Of a DNA stretch of 64,000 nt, positions 33,708 through 42,894 are shown piece after piece. Position 1 is the stretch's first letter. Each line of letters begins with the position of its first letter. The position numbers and the translations under genes were made by a program. The notes below the pieces were generated by a model. That model made no database searches and was not told where the DNA came from. It saw only the letters and a program-made list of their open reading frames with translations. The DNA comes from Streptomyces sp. STR69 (GTDB taxonomy: Bacteria > Actinomycetota > Actinomycetes > Streptomycetales > Streptomycetaceae), in the NCBI RefSeq assembly GCF_024519455.1, contig NZ_JALJRY010000001.1, forward strand, positions 74,972 through 138,971, written 5' to 3'.

Positions 33708-34676
33708 ATGCGTGCACTTCTCGTGGTCAATCCGGCGGCAACCACCACAAGCGCACGTACGCGCGACGTCCTGCTCCACGCGCTCGCCAGCGAGATGAAG
33801 CTGGAGGCCGTCACCACGGAGTACCGGGGCCATGCGCGCGACCTCGCCCGGCAGGCGGCGGAGAGCGGGAACGTCGACCTGGTGGTGGCCCTCGGCGGCG
33901 ACGGCACCGTCAACGAGGTCGTCAACGGCCTGCTGCACACCGGCCCCGACCCGGAGCGCCTGCCCGGCCTCGCGGTGGTCCCCGGCGGCTCCACCAACGT
34001 CTTCGCCCGCGCCCTGGGCCTGCCCAACGACGCCGTGGAGGCCACCGGCGCCATCCTCGACGCCCTGCGCGAGGGCAGTGAGCGCACGGTCGGGCTCGGG
34101 CTGACCTCCGGCACACCCGGTACCGAGGACGAGTCCGTGCCGTCGCGCTGGTTCACCTTCAACGCCGGGCTCGGGTTCGACGCGGGGGTGGTCGGACGGG
34201 TCGAACAGCAGCGGGAACAGGGCAAGAAGTCCACGCACGCGCTGTACGTGCGCCAGGTGGTCCGGCAGTTCCTCGGGGAGCAGCACCGCCGGCACGGGAC
34301 GATCACGCTGGAGCAGCCCGGGGAGGATCCGGTCACGGATCTCGTGGTGGCCATAGTCTCGAACACCTCGCCCTGGACGTATCTCGGCAATCGCCCGATG
34401 TACACGTCACCTAAGGCGTCGTTCGATAAAGGCCTCGACGTACTCGGTCTCACCCGTCTGTCCAGCGCCGCGGTTGCCCGGTATGGCACCCAGTTGCTCA
34501 CTTCGTCCCCCGAACGCGGACCCCATGGCAAGCACGCTGCGGCTCTGCACGACCTGAGCGAGTTCACCTTGCATTCGAAGGCCCCGTTGCCCCTCCAGAT
34601 GGACGGCGACCACCTCGGACTGCGTACGAGCGTGACGTTCACAGGCGTACGCCGTGCACTGCGTGTGATTGTGTGA
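33708..34676 (+). CDS. Diacylglycerol kinase-family lipid kinase
   Basis: 322 residues. The DAGK catalytic motif GGDGTVNEVVNGLL near residue 64 and VVPGGSTNVFARALGLP near 90 are typical of DagK/YegS-like kinases that phosphorylate diacylglycerol or related lipids. The C-terminal half is the expected beta-sandwich. It recycles diacylglycerol into phospholipid synthesis or makes a lipid signal. Confidence 0.9.
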   Translation: MRALLVVNPAATTTSARTRDVLLHALASEMKLEAVTTEYRGHARDLARQAAESGNVDLVVALGGDGTVNEVVNGLLHTGPDPERLPGLAVVPGGSTNVFARALGLPNDAVEATGAILDALREGSERTVGLGLTSGTPGTEDESVPSRWFTFNAGLGFDAGVVGRVEQQREQGKKSTHALYVRQVVRQFLGEQHRRHGTITLEQPGEDPVTDLVVAIVSNTSPWTYLGNRPMYTSPKASFDKGLDVLGLTRLSSAAVARYGTQLLTSSPERGPHGKHAAALHDLSEFTLHSKAPLPLQMDGDHLGLRTSVTFTGVRRALRVIV

Positions 34677-34995
34677 GCAGAAAGGGCTGAAGTCCTTTCA
34701 CTCGAACGTTTAGACCAGGATCCACCCCATGGAAGTACGGCTGTGACCTAGTCGACACCGAGGAATCAAAAAAAACTTTCCAGAAGGGGTTGTATCCGCC
34801 GCTGAGGTTTGCGAGTCTCTACGTGGCGATCGAGACGGCCCGCAACACCGGCCTCCACGGATCACCGGAACCCCTCTTCAATCCACAGGACCCCGCCAGT
34901 GAACCTGGCGTACGGCCCTTCACTTGTTGAGGGATTCGTGAAAGCGTTCACATTCACAAGCAACCCGCACGTAATACCAAGGAGAGGTAGCAGCC
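34677..34995. promoter_or_regulatory. Upstream region of wblE
   Basis: About 320 bp with no gene, relatively AT-rich around 34760-34780 (AATCAAAAAAAACTTTCC) and ending with AAGGAGAGG before the wblE ATG. Long leaders are usual ahead of wbl genes. No named operator recognised. Confidence 0.5.
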
Positions 34996-35253
34996 ATGGA
35001 CTGGCGTCACAACGCCGTTTGCCGCGAGGAAGACCCCGAGCTCTTCTTCCCCATCGGCAACACCGGTCCTGCGCTGCTGCAGATCGAGGAAGCCAAGGCC
35101 GTCTGCCGTCGCTGCCCCGTTATGGATCAGTGTCTGCAGTGGGCGCTCGAGTCCGGCCAGGACTCCGGCGTCTGGGGTGGTCTCAGCGAGGACGAGCGCC
35201 GCGCCATGAAGCGCCGCGCCGCTCGCAACCGGGCCCGTCAGGCCTCCGCCTGA
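34996..35253 (+). CDS. wblE: WhiB-family iron-sulfur regulator (WblE type)
   Basis: 85 residues. The four cluster-ligating cysteines are Cys9, Cys37, Cys40 and Cys46, with the C-x2-C-x5-C spacing of the family, then the GVWGG turn and a basic C-terminal DNA-binding tail (KRRAARNRARQ). Wbl proteins bind a [4Fe-4S] cluster, often pair with the primary sigma factor and sense redox. Length and the position next to a sensor kinase agree with the widely conserved WblE (WhiB1-like). Confidence 0.93.
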   Translation: MDWRHNAVCREEDPELFFPIGNTGPALLQIEEAKAVCRRCPVMDQCLQWALESGQDSGVWGGLSEDERRAMKRRAARNRARQASA

Positions 35254-35337
35254 CATCCACCCTGCTAACAGCCTGAGCTTGGCGGCGCGTACAGCGAGTA
35301 CGCATCTCCCGCCCCCGAGCCGCAGCGCGCAGTACCC

Positions 35338-35395
35338 CCGATGCTCCCCCACTTCTCGACTTCGCTCGAACCGGGGGGACCCCCATCGCAACGAG
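35338..35395. repeat. Dispersed Streptomyces palindromic repeat
   Basis: Contains CTCCCCCAC, CTCGACTTCGCTCGA and GGGGGGACCCCC. This is the common intergenic hairpin element of Streptomyces, here between wblE and its terminator. A related copy is embedded in sigH (32204-32262). Confidence 0.7.
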
Positions 35396-35400
35396 CGAGC

Positions 35401-35429
35401 AGCCCCGGATCAGTTGATGATCCGGGGCT
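35401..35429 (+). terminator. Terminator after wblE
   Basis: Perfect 12-bp stem AGCCCCGGATCA (35401-35412) and TGATCCGGGGCT (35418-35429) with a 5-base loop, followed by CTTTGCT. It separates wblE from the converging histidine kinase gene. Confidence 0.88.
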
Positions 35430-35474
35430 CTTTGCTGTCCCCGAAGCTGTCTCCGAACACCCCGTCCCCGTACG

Positions 35475-36950
35475 TCACTTGTGCGCCTGCACCGGCACAT
35501 CCAGGATCACCCGGGTCCCCCGCTCCGGCCCCGGCACCATGTCGAACGTGCCACCCAACTCGCCCTCCACCAGGGTCCGTACGATCTGCAGGCCCAGGTT
35601 GCCCGAGGTGTGCGGGTCGAATCCCTCGGGGAGTCCCACGCCGTCGTCCTGGACCGTGACGAGAAGGCGGGCGTCCTTCGAGGTGCCGCCCCGGACCGCC
35701 GACACCTCCACCGTGCCGGTCTCGCCCTCGCGGAAGCCGTGCTCCAGGGCGTTCTGCAGGATCTCGGTGAGCACCATGGAGAGCGGGGTGGCGACCTCGG
35801 CATCCAGTATTCCGAAGCGACCGCTGCGCCGGCCCGTGACCTTGCCCGGCGAGATCTCGGCGACCATCGCGAGCACCCGGTCGGCGATCTCGTCGAACTC
35901 CACGCGCTCGTCCAGGTTCTGGGACAGCGTCTCGTGCACGATCGCGATCGAACCGACCCGTCGTACGGCCTCCTCCAGCGCCTCCCGGCCGCGCTCGGAG
36001 TCGATCCGGCGGGCCTGCAGACGCAACAGGGCGGCAACCGTCTGGAGGTTGTTCTTCACCCGGTGGTGGATCTCCCGGATGGTCGCGTCCTTGGTGATCA
36101 ACTCCCGCTCTCGGCGCCGCAGTTCGGTGACGTCCCGGAGCAGCACCAGTGAACCGATGCGGGTGCCCTTGGGTTTGAGGGGGATCGCCCGGAACTGGAT
36201 CACACCGTCACGCGCCTCGATCTCGAACTCGCGCGGCGCCCAGCCGCTGGCGACCTTGGCGAGCGCCTCGTCCACCGGGCCCCGGGTGGGGGCGAGTTCG
36301 GCGGTGGTCACGCCCAGGTGCTGGCCGACGAGGTCGGTGGCGAGACCCATCCGGTGGTAGGCGGACAGCGCGTTGGGCGAGGCGTACTGCACGATGCCGT
36401 CGCCGTCGAGCCGGATCAGTCCGTCGCCGACGCGCGGCGAGGCGTCCATGTCGACCAGTTGGTTCGGGAACGGGAAGGAACCGGCCGCGATCATCTGCGC
36501 CAGGTCCGACGCGCTCTGCAGATAGGTGAGTTCGAGGCGGCTCGGGGTGCGCACGGTGAGCAGATTGGTGTTGCGGGCGATGACTCCCAGGACGCGCCCG
36601 TCCCGTCGTACCGGAATCGACTCGACGCGGACAGGGACCTCTTCGCGCCACTCCGGGTCGCCCTCGCGCACGATCCGGCCCTCGTCCAGGGCAGCGTCCA
36701 GCATGGGGCGCCGGCCGCGCGGGACGAGGTGGCCGACCATGTCGTCCTGGTACGAGGTGGGGCCGGTGTTCGGCCGCATCTGGGCGACGGAGACATAGCG
36801 GGTGCCGTCGCGCGTGGGGACCCACAGGACCAGGTCGGCGAAGGAGAGGTCGGAGAGCAGCTGCCACTCCGAGACCAGCAGGTGGAGCCACTCGAGGTCG
36901 GAGTCGTCGAGTGCGGTGTGCTGGCGTACGAGTTCGTTCATGGAGGGCAC
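35475..36950 (-). CDS. Sensor histidine kinase, PdtaS type
   Basis: 491 residues, cytosolic. An N-terminal GAF-like domain (about 25-155) is followed by a PAS-like domain (about 170-275) and a HisKA_2 dimerisation helix with IREIHHRVKNNLQTVAALL near residue 290, whose His is the phospho-acceptor. A HATPase domain follows (NALEHGF; VQDDGVGLPEGF; LGLQIV). This architecture is that of PdtaS, which pairs with an ANTAR response regulator that is not in the window. A candidate DasR operator lies 230 bp upstream. Confidence 0.9.
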   Translation of the reverse strand: MPSMNELVRQHTALDDSDLEWLHLLVSEWQLLSDLSFADLVLWVPTRDGTRYVSVAQMRPNTGPTSYQDDMVGHLVPRGRRPMLDAALDEGRIVREGDPEWREEVPVRVESIPVRRDGRVLGVIARNTNLLTVRTPSRLELTYLQSASDLAQMIAAGSFPFPNQLVDMDASPRVGDGLIRLDGDGIVQYASPNALSAYHRMGLATDLVGQHLGVTTAELAPTRGPVDEALAKVASGWAPREFEIEARDGVIQFRAIPLKPKGTRIGSLVLLRDVTELRRRERELITKDATIREIHHRVKNNLQTVAALLRLQARRIDSERGREALEEAVRRVGSIAIVHETLSQNLDERVEFDEIADRVLAMVAEISPGKVTGRRSGRFGILDAEVATPLSMVLTEILQNALEHGFREGETGTVEVSAVRGGTSKDARLLVTVQDDGVGLPEGFDPHTSGNLGLQIVRTLVEGELGGTFDMVPGPERGTRVILDVPVQAHK

Positions 36951-37181
36951 GTCTGCGAGCGTACCCGCCGGTCTGTACCTGTCCTAAAAACACCCGCGGG
37001 CCGCGGCGCCTGAGAGGGACCCTCAGCCCTCTCGGCACCGCAGCCCGGAGCAGCAACGGCCACGGGGTGTGCGGTCCCGATCGGCCGATGGATGAGGACC
37101 CGGGGCAGTCAGGGCAGAGAGCTCCGGTTCCTCGGTCCGCCTTCCTGTGCGGGGAAGACGGAGGCTTACGCCGTAACACAT

Positions 37182-37197
37182 TGTGGACTAGACCACA
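37182..37197. promoter_or_regulatory. Candidate DasR operator (dre) upstream of the histidine kinase
   Basis: TGTGGACTAGACCACA, a near-perfect match to the 16-bp DasR-binding palindrome (about ACTGGTCTAGACCACT). It is 3' of the SIS gene and about 230 bp upstream of the kinase start on the minus strand. The rest of the 348-bp gap (36951-37298) shows only weak hairpins and no gene. Confidence 0.75.
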
Positions 37198-37298
37198 TTC
37201 GGTGTCCATGCCTTGAAGACTTTTGGAAAGCCTAACCGTGTCGGGTCCTGTGCGGGACTGATTGGTCATGGGAATTTCCATGGCCGGTACATGGGCGC

Positions 37299-38369
37299 TC
37301 AGCGCGTCTCCGTCACCTTGGCCAGCGCGCGGGGCGCGTCCGGGTCCTGACCTCGGGCGATGGTGACCTCGTAGGCGAGGAGCTGGAGCGGGAGGATCTC
37401 CAGGATGGGCTGCAGTTCCTCGGGGACGCCCTCGACGGGCAGGACGAAACCGGCCGAGGCCTGTTCGACCTGGCCGGCCGGGCCGATGACGACGAGGTCG
37501 GCACCCCGGCCGCGCAGCCGGTCGAGCACGGGCTGGAGGGCGGCGCCGCCCTTGCCGTCGGTCACGACCGCGATGACCGGGGAGACGTTGTCGACCATGG
37601 CGAGCGGGCCGTGCAGGAGGTCGGCGCCGGAGTAGGCGAGGGCGGGGATGTAGCTGGTCTCCATCAGTTTGAGAGCGGCTTCCTTGGCGGTGGGATAGCC
37701 GTAGCCGCGCGAGGTGATGACCATGCGCTCGGCGAAGCGGTAGCGGGAGGCGAGGGTGCGGACCTCGTCCTGCCGGGCCAGCAGTTGCTCGGCGAGGTCG
37801 GGCAGCACCTTGGCCGCGGCGCCGTCGCCGCCGCGCAGGCCCTCGACGAAGAGATAGAGCGCGAGAAGGGAGGCCGTGTACGTCTTGGTCGCGGGGAGGG
37901 CCTTCTCCGGGCCGGCCATGATGTCGATGTGGTACTCGGAGACGGCGGCCAGCGGCGAGTCCGGGTTGTTGGTCACCGCGACGGTGATCGCGCCGGCCTC
38001 GCGGGCGGCGCGGGTCGAGGCCACCAGGTCCGGGGAGCCGCCGGACTGGCTGACGGTGACGACGAGGACGTCGGTCAGATCGGGGCGGGCGCCGTAGGCC
38101 GTGGTGGTCGACATCGAGGTGAGTCCGCAGGGCAGGCCGAGGCGGATCTCCAGGAGGTACTTGGCGTACAGGGCGGCGTTGTCGGAGGTGCCGCGGGCGG
38201 TGAGCAGCACGAAACGGGGCTTGCGGGCGGCCACGTCCTGGGCCACCTGCCGGATGCGCGGGGCGCCCTCCTCCAGGATGCGGCGCAGGACGGCCGGCTG
38301 TTCGGCCGTTTCGCGGGCCATGATCCGGCCCGGTACGTCGTTCTCGGGGGTCGGTGTCGTGGCGGTCAT
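37299..38369 (-). CDS. SIS-domain sugar-phosphate protein (GlmS-isomerase / NagB-II-like)
   Basis: 356 residues with two SIS domains (about 45-165 and 210-330): LLTARGTSDNAALYAKYLLE, then VVTVSQSGGSPDLVAS and later LKLMETSYIPALAYSGADLLHGP. It lacks the glutaminase domain of GlmS. Such proteins act as glucosamine-6-phosphate deaminases of the NagB-II type or related isomerases. It is divergent from nagB with a DasR operator between them, fitting N-acetylglucosamine catabolism. The exact reaction is not certain. Confidence 0.88.
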   Translation of the reverse strand: MTATTPTPENDVPGRIMARETAEQPAVLRRILEEGAPRIRQVAQDVAARKPRFVLLTARGTSDNAALYAKYLLEIRLGLPCGLTSMSTTTAYGARPDLTDVLVVTVSQSGGSPDLVASTRAAREAGAITVAVTNNPDSPLAAVSEYHIDIMAGPEKALPATKTYTASLLALYLFVEGLRGGDGAAAKVLPDLAEQLLARQDEVRTLASRYRFAERMVITSRGYGYPTAKEAALKLMETSYIPALAYSGADLLHGPLAMVDNVSPVIAVVTDGKGGAALQPVLDRLRGRGADLVVIGPAGQVEQASAGFVLPVEGVPEELQPILEILPLQLLAYEVTIARGQDPDAPRALAKVTETR

Positions 38370-38513
38370 GCGGGTCCTCCGGAGGTGCGCGGGGAAGGGC
38401 GAGGGCGGTCCGTCGGGTCCATTTCACTCCCTCTTCCACGAGGCCGCCCGCGCGGGGTGGTGGGACGGGGATCACCTGGGCGGCCGGACCCGATTCTGTT
38501 AGATTGAGCCTCG

Positions 38514-38529
38514 ATTGGTCTAAACCACA
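38514..38529. promoter_or_regulatory. Candidate dre between the SIS gene and nagB
   Basis: ATTGGTCTAAACCACA, a strong DasR-site match, 28 bp upstream of the nagB start and about 145 bp upstream of the SIS gene. A nagB dre of this kind is known in Streptomyces and is used by GntR-type DasR to control GlcNAc use. Confidence 0.88.
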
Positions 38530-38557
38530 TGGCTCACTTCAGAACGGCAGGCCCAGC

Positions 38558-39343
38558 GTGGAAGTTGTCATCGTTCCGGACGCCAAGTCGGGCGGCGAGC
38601 TCATCGCCGAGGCCATGGCACAGCTGCTCCGGCGCAAGCCGGACGCCCTGCTGGGCGTGGCCACCGGCTCGACGCCACTGCCCATCTACGAAGCGCTGGC
38701 GGCCAAGGTCCGCGCCGGCGCCGTGGACACCTCGCGGGCGCGGATCGCCCAGCTCGACGAGTACGTGGGGCTGCCCGCCGAGCACCCGGAGTCGTACCGC
38801 TCGGTGCTGCGCCGTGAGGTGCTGGAGCCGCTCGGGGTCGGGATGGACTCGTTCATCGGGCCGGACGGAACGGCCGAGGACGTACAGGCGGCGTGCGAGG
38901 CGTACGACCGGGCGCTGGGCGAGGCCGGCGGGGTCGACCTGCAGATACTGGGCATCGGGACCGACGGGCACATCGGGTTCAACGAGCCGTGCTCGTCGCT
39001 GGCCTCGCGGACCCGGATCAAGACGCTGACCGAGCAGACGCGGGTGGACAACGCGCGTTTCTTCGACGGTGACATGAGTCAGGTCCCGCACCACGTCATC
39101 ACGCAGGGCATCGGCACCATCCTGGAAGCGCGGCACCTGGTGCTGCTGGCGACCGGCGAGGGCAAGGCGGACGCGGTCGCCGCGACCGTGGAGGGGCCGG
39201 TCGCCGCGGTGTGCCCGGCGTCGGCGCTGCAGTTGCACCGGCATGCGACGGTCGTGGTGGACGAGGGGGCCGCGTCCAAGCTGAAGCTCGCGGACTATTT
39301 CCGGCACACGTTCGTCAACAAGCCCGACTGGCAGGGGATCTGA
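38558..39343 (+). CDS. nagB: Glucosamine-6-phosphate deaminase
   Basis: 261 residues from the GTG at 38558; the long upstream frame has no valid start signal. It converts GlcN-6-P to fructose-6-P and ammonia. It shows LGVATGSTPLPIYEAL near 30, QLDEYVGLPAEHPESY with a catalytic Asp near 67, and GIGTDGHIGFNEP with the catalytic His near 137. Full-length for the family. It ends at a bidirectional terminator shared with the converging das operon. Confidence 0.95.
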   Translation: MEVVIVPDAKSGGELIAEAMAQLLRRKPDALLGVATGSTPLPIYEALAAKVRAGAVDTSRARIAQLDEYVGLPAEHPESYRSVLRREVLEPLGVGMDSFIGPDGTAEDVQAACEAYDRALGEAGGVDLQILGIGTDGHIGFNEPCSSLASRTRIKTLTEQTRVDNARFFDGDMSQVPHHVITQGIGTILEARHLVLLATGEGKADAVAATVEGPVAAVCPASALQLHRHATVVVDEGAASKLKLADYFRHTFVNKPDWQGI

Positions 39344-39382
39344 GACGCGGAACTTGAGGCGCGGGTTCCTCGCGCGTACGTA

Positions 39383-39419
39383 CCGGTGCCGGGCTCCCTC
39401 GTGGAGGGCCCGGCACCGG
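39383..39419. terminator. Bidirectional terminator between nagB and the das operon
   Basis: 12-bp perfect stem CCGGTGCCGGGC (39383-39394) and GCCCGGCACCGG (39408-39419), loop 13 bases. It sits between two converging genes. Confidence 0.85.
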
Positions 39420-39433
39420 CGTATCACCTGAGG

Positions 39434-40942
39434 TCACTCCCCCGCGACGACCTCCGCCGCCGCACGGCCGCAGACTCGGGCCGCGCCGTGCGTCGCGATG
39501 TGGAGGGCGCCTCGGGGCGGGGCCTGCGGTACCCCCATCTCGACCACGACGGTGTCGGGCCGGGCCGCCAGCACGGTGTCGAGGGCAGCGGCCATCCACG
39601 GATGCCGGTGCTCGTCCCGCACCACGAGCACGACCCGCCGCGCCCCCGCCGCCTCCAGCACCGCGTCCCCCGCGGCCTCCCCGGCGAAGCTCCCTGTCTC
39701 GGTACCGGGCAGCAGCCGGGTCAGCTCCACACCCACGCCCCAGGGCGTCTCGTCGCCGACGGCGATGTTGGCGACGGGGGCGAGGAGAGCGACGTAGGGC
39801 GGTTCGGTGAGGGGGGTGAAGCCTTCGGCACCGGTGACCGTGAGGGCGCGGCGGGCGGCGACGAGACCGATGTCGACGCGCGTCACGTCCGCTGCGGGAG
39901 CGACACCGTCGTCCGAAGCGGAGGCCGATGCCGAGGCCGCCCAGCGGGCCAACCCCCGTACCCGTTCCGCCGCTTCGGCCAGGCGTTCCTCCGGGAGTTC
40001 GCCCGCGCGGACCGCCCTCACCAGCGCGTCTCGCAGGCGTCGTATCGTCTCGTCGTCCGCGAGGCCGCCGCCCACGCAGATCGCGTCGGCGCCTGCGGCT
40101 ATCGCGAGAACGCTGCCGCGTTCGATGCCGTAGGTGGCGGCGATGGCCTGCATCTCCATGCCGTCGGTGACGATGAGGCCGTCGTAGCCGAGTTCGCCGC
40201 GGAGGAGGTCGGTCAGGACGCGGAGGGAGAGGGTGGCCGGGTGGTCCGGGTCCAGGGTCGGGACCAGGATGTGGGCGCTCATCACCGCGCGGGTGCCGGC
40301 GGCGATGGCCGCGCGGAACGGGAGGAGTTCGCGTCGCTCCAGGACGGAGGGGTCCGCGTCGATGCGTGGCAGCGCGTGGTGGGAGTCGACCGCCGTGTCG
40401 CCGTGGCCCGGGAAGTGCTTGGTGCAGGCGGCGACGCCCGCGGCCTGGAGGCCGGTGACGTAGGCGGCGGTGTGGCGGGCGACCAGTTCGGGGTCGGCGC
40501 CGAAGGAGCGGACGCCGATGACCGGGTTGGAGGGGTTGGAGTTCACGTCGGCGGACGGGGCCCAGTTGAGGTTCACGCCGCATTCCGCGAGGCGGCGGCC
40601 CAGTTCGTACGCCACCTCCCTCGTCAGGTCCACGTCGTCGACCGCACCGAGTGCGTGGTTGCCGGGGAAGGAGGAGCCCGTGCGCACCTCAAGGCGTGTG
40701 ACGTCGCCGCCCTCCTCGTCGATCGCGACCAGCACGTCGTCCCGTTCGGCCCTCAACTGGGCGGTCAGGGAGGACAGTTGCTCGGGTGACGCGATGTTGC
40801 GGCCGAACAGGCCCACCGAGGCCAGGCCTTCGCCGAGGCGCCTCAGCAGCCAGTCGGGGGCCGTGGTGCCGGGGAATCCTGGTTGCAGGACGGTGAGGGC
40901 GTCGCGCGTCAGAGTGTCTGTACCGCTGGCGAATGTCGTCAT
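39434..40942 (-). CDS. dasD: GH3-family beta-N-acetylhexosaminidase
   Basis: 502 residues. The GH3 domain is clear: NWAPSADVNSNPSNPVIGVRSFG near residue 118, CTKHFPGHGDTAVDSH near 157 (the acid/base His-Asp dyad of NagZ-type GH3 enzymes) and DGLIVTDGMEMQAI near 250 with the nucleophile Asp. No signal peptide is seen, so it should act inside the cell, splitting imported chitobiose or muropeptides to GlcNAc. It is the last gene of the dasABC operon, 9 bp from dasC. The symbol dasD follows its place next to dasABC and is from memory. Confidence 0.9.
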   Translation of the reverse strand: MTTFASGTDTLTRDALTVLQPGFPGTTAPDWLLRRLGEGLASVGLFGRNIASPEQLSSLTAQLRAERDDVLVAIDEEGGDVTRLEVRTGSSFPGNHALGAVDDVDLTREVAYELGRRLAECGVNLNWAPSADVNSNPSNPVIGVRSFGADPELVARHTAAYVTGLQAAGVAACTKHFPGHGDTAVDSHHALPRIDADPSVLERRELLPFRAAIAAGTRAVMSAHILVPTLDPDHPATLSLRVLTDLLRGELGYDGLIVTDGMEMQAIAATYGIERGSVLAIAAGADAICVGGGLADDETIRRLRDALVRAVRAGELPEERLAEAAERVRGLARWAASASASASDDGVAPAADVTRVDIGLVAARRALTVTGAEGFTPLTEPPYVALLAPVANIAVGDETPWGVGVELTRLLPGTETGSFAGEAAGDAVLEAAGARRVVLVVRDEHRHPWMAAALDTVLAARPDTVVVEMGVPQAPPRGALHIATHGAARVCGRAAAEVVAGE

Positions 40943-40951
40943 CGGTTGGCG

Positions 40952-41815
40952 TTATCCCTTCACAGCGCCGGCGGTCAGACCCGCGGCCATCTTGCGCTGG
41001 ACGAGGAGGAAGAGGACGACGATCGGCACGGCCATCATCGTGGCGCCGGCCATCATCGGGGCGTATTCGGTGCCGTGCTTGGTGGTGAAGTTGCCGAGCC
41101 AGACGGTCGCCGTCTGGTGCTCCTGGCTGAGCAGCATCAGGGCGTACAGGTACTCGTTCCAGGCCTGGATGAAGCCGTAGACCGAGGTGGCGACCATGCC
41201 GGGGGCGAGGAGCGGGAAGACCACGCGGATGAAGGCGCCGGTGCGGGAGCAGCCGTCGACCATGGCCGCCTCCTCCAGTTCCTTCGGGATGTTGACGATG
41301 AAGCCGCGCAGGGTCCACACCGTGAACGGGAGGATGAAGGTCAGGTACGTGATGATCAGGCCGGAGAGCTTGTCGTACTGGTCGAGGTCGTTCAGCAGCA
41401 GGAAGACCGGGATGATCATCGAGACCAGCGGGACCATCTGGACCGCGAGGATGCCGACGATCACGATCTTCCGGCCGCGGAAGGCGAAGCGGGAGATGGC
41501 GAGCGCGGCCAGCAGGCCGACGACGATGCCGATCACGACGACCGACAGGGACACGATGAGGCTGCGGCCGACCGGGCCCCAGAAGTCGGCGATGTCCAGC
41601 GCCCGGCGGAAGTTGTCGAGCGTGATGCCGGTGGGCAGCAGGCTCGGGTCCGGGTCGATGGCGTCCTTGGCCGGTTTGAACGCCGTGTCGAGCATCCAGT
41701 AGAGGGGGAAGCCGACGACGACGAAGACGAGCAGGCCGACGAGGTTCCAGCCGAGCTTGGACTTCTTGCGCCCCCCGGTCGGCCTGCGGGGCGCGTCGGT
41801 CGTGAGCGCGCTCAT
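40952..41815 (-). CDS. dasC: Chitobiose ABC transporter permease DasC
   Basis: 287 residues from the ATG at 41815, which overlaps the dasB stop (ATGA). Six membrane segments and the carbohydrate-permease EAA loop (about 185-205, EELEEAAMVDGCSRTGAFIRVVFP) are seen. It partners DasB and imports N,N'-diacetylchitobiose bound by DasA. An ATPase is not encoded here; in Streptomyces the shared MsiK supplies it. Confidence 0.92.
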   Translation of the reverse strand: MSALTTDAPRRPTGGRKKSKLGWNLVGLLVFVVVGFPLYWMLDTAFKPAKDAIDPDPSLLPTGITLDNFRRALDIADFWGPVGRSLIVSLSVVVIGIVVGLLAALAISRFAFRGRKIVIVGILAVQMVPLVSMIIPVFLLLNDLDQYDKLSGLIITYLTFILPFTVWTLRGFIVNIPKELEEAAMVDGCSRTGAFIRVVFPLLAPGMVATSVYGFIQAWNEYLYALMLLSQEHQTATVWLGNFTTKHGTEYAPMMAGATMMAVPIVVLFLLVQRKMAAGLTAGAVKG

Positions 41816-42795
41816 TCGACCTCTCCGATCTGAAGCATCTGACGCATGTAGACGGCGACGACTCCTAGCAGCAGCACCACCGTGACCAGGGCTATCGCGG
41901 AACCCTGTCCGTAGTCGTTGACGACGAAGGCGCGGTCGTACGAGTAGGTGCTCAGGAGTTGGAAGTCGGGCTCGGGGTGGCCGCCGCGCATCACGAACAC
42001 CTGGGGGAAGACGCCCATGTCCCAGATCACCGAGAGGGTCGTGAGCATCACGATGATCGGCTTGAGGATGGGCAGGGTGACGTACCGGAAGACGCCCCAG
42101 GCACCGGCGCCGTCGAGGCGGGCGGCCTCCTCCAGCTCCTGGGGGACCTGGGTCAGTCCGGCGCTGAGGGTGATCACCACGAAGGGCACCGCGCCCCAGA
42201 CCACCAGCAGCATGATGACGAGGAGGCCCTGCGGTCCGCTGGCGAACCAGTTGTGGCCGACCATGTCGACGCCGGGGAGCTTGCTGAGCAGGGCGTTGAA
42301 GACGCCGTAGTCCGTGTCGAAGAGCCACTTGAAGACGGTGGTCGCGACGATGACCGGCATGCCCCAACTGGCCACCAGGACAATGTTGATGAGCGTCTTC
42401 AGCCAGCCGGAGACCTTCTGCTGGAGCAGGGCGAGGGCCATACCGGCGACCATCGTGAAGACGACCGAGCCGGCCGCGAAGACGATGGTGCGGACGACGA
42501 CGCCCCAGAACTCGCCGTCGCCGAGGATCCCGGAGAAGTTGTCGAAGCCGATCCAGTCGGCGGGCTTGAAGCCCCACAGCTGGGACTGTCCGAAGGACTG
42601 GAAGGACAGTGTGACCAGGCGGACCAGCGGATAGCCCATGACCAGGCCGAGGATGAGCAGACAGGGGGCGAGCAGCAGCCAGGGGATCCCGGCCCCGTTC
42701 GCCGTCCGCCGTCTGCGGGGTGCGTCGGAGACGCGCGGTGGGGGCGCCTGCCGCGGCGGCGGCACCTTGGCAGGGGTGGTTGTGTCGGCACTCAT
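41812..42795 (-). CDS. dasB: Chitobiose ABC transporter permease DasB
   Basis: 327 residues. The N-terminus is proline-rich (APPPRVSDAPRRRR), followed by six membrane helices. The EAA loop VPQELEEAARLDGAGAWGVFRYVTLP is near residue 220. It overlaps dasC by 4 bp. It forms the translocation path with DasC. Confidence 0.92.
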   Translation of the reverse strand: MSADTTTPAKVPPPRQAPPPRVSDAPRRRRTANGAGIPWLLLAPCLLILGLVMGYPLVRLVTLSFQSFGQSQLWGFKPADWIGFDNFSGILGDGEFWGVVVRTIVFAAGSVVFTMVAGMALALLQQKVSGWLKTLINIVLVASWGMPVIVATTVFKWLFDTDYGVFNALLSKLPGVDMVGHNWFASGPQGLLVIMLLVVWGAVPFVVITLSAGLTQVPQELEEAARLDGAGAWGVFRYVTLPILKPIIVMLTTLSVIWDMGVFPQVFVMRGGHPEPDFQLLSTYSYDRAFVVNDYGQGSAIALVTVVLLLGVVAVYMRQMLQIGEVE

Positions 42796-42894
42796 CGCGC
42801 GCTCCTCAGCGGTCCCTCAGGTCGTACGGCCGTACGTGAGGCGGGGCCCTGCCCCGAGGACACCTGAGGTGTCCAACAGGGCCCCACCCTCAGG

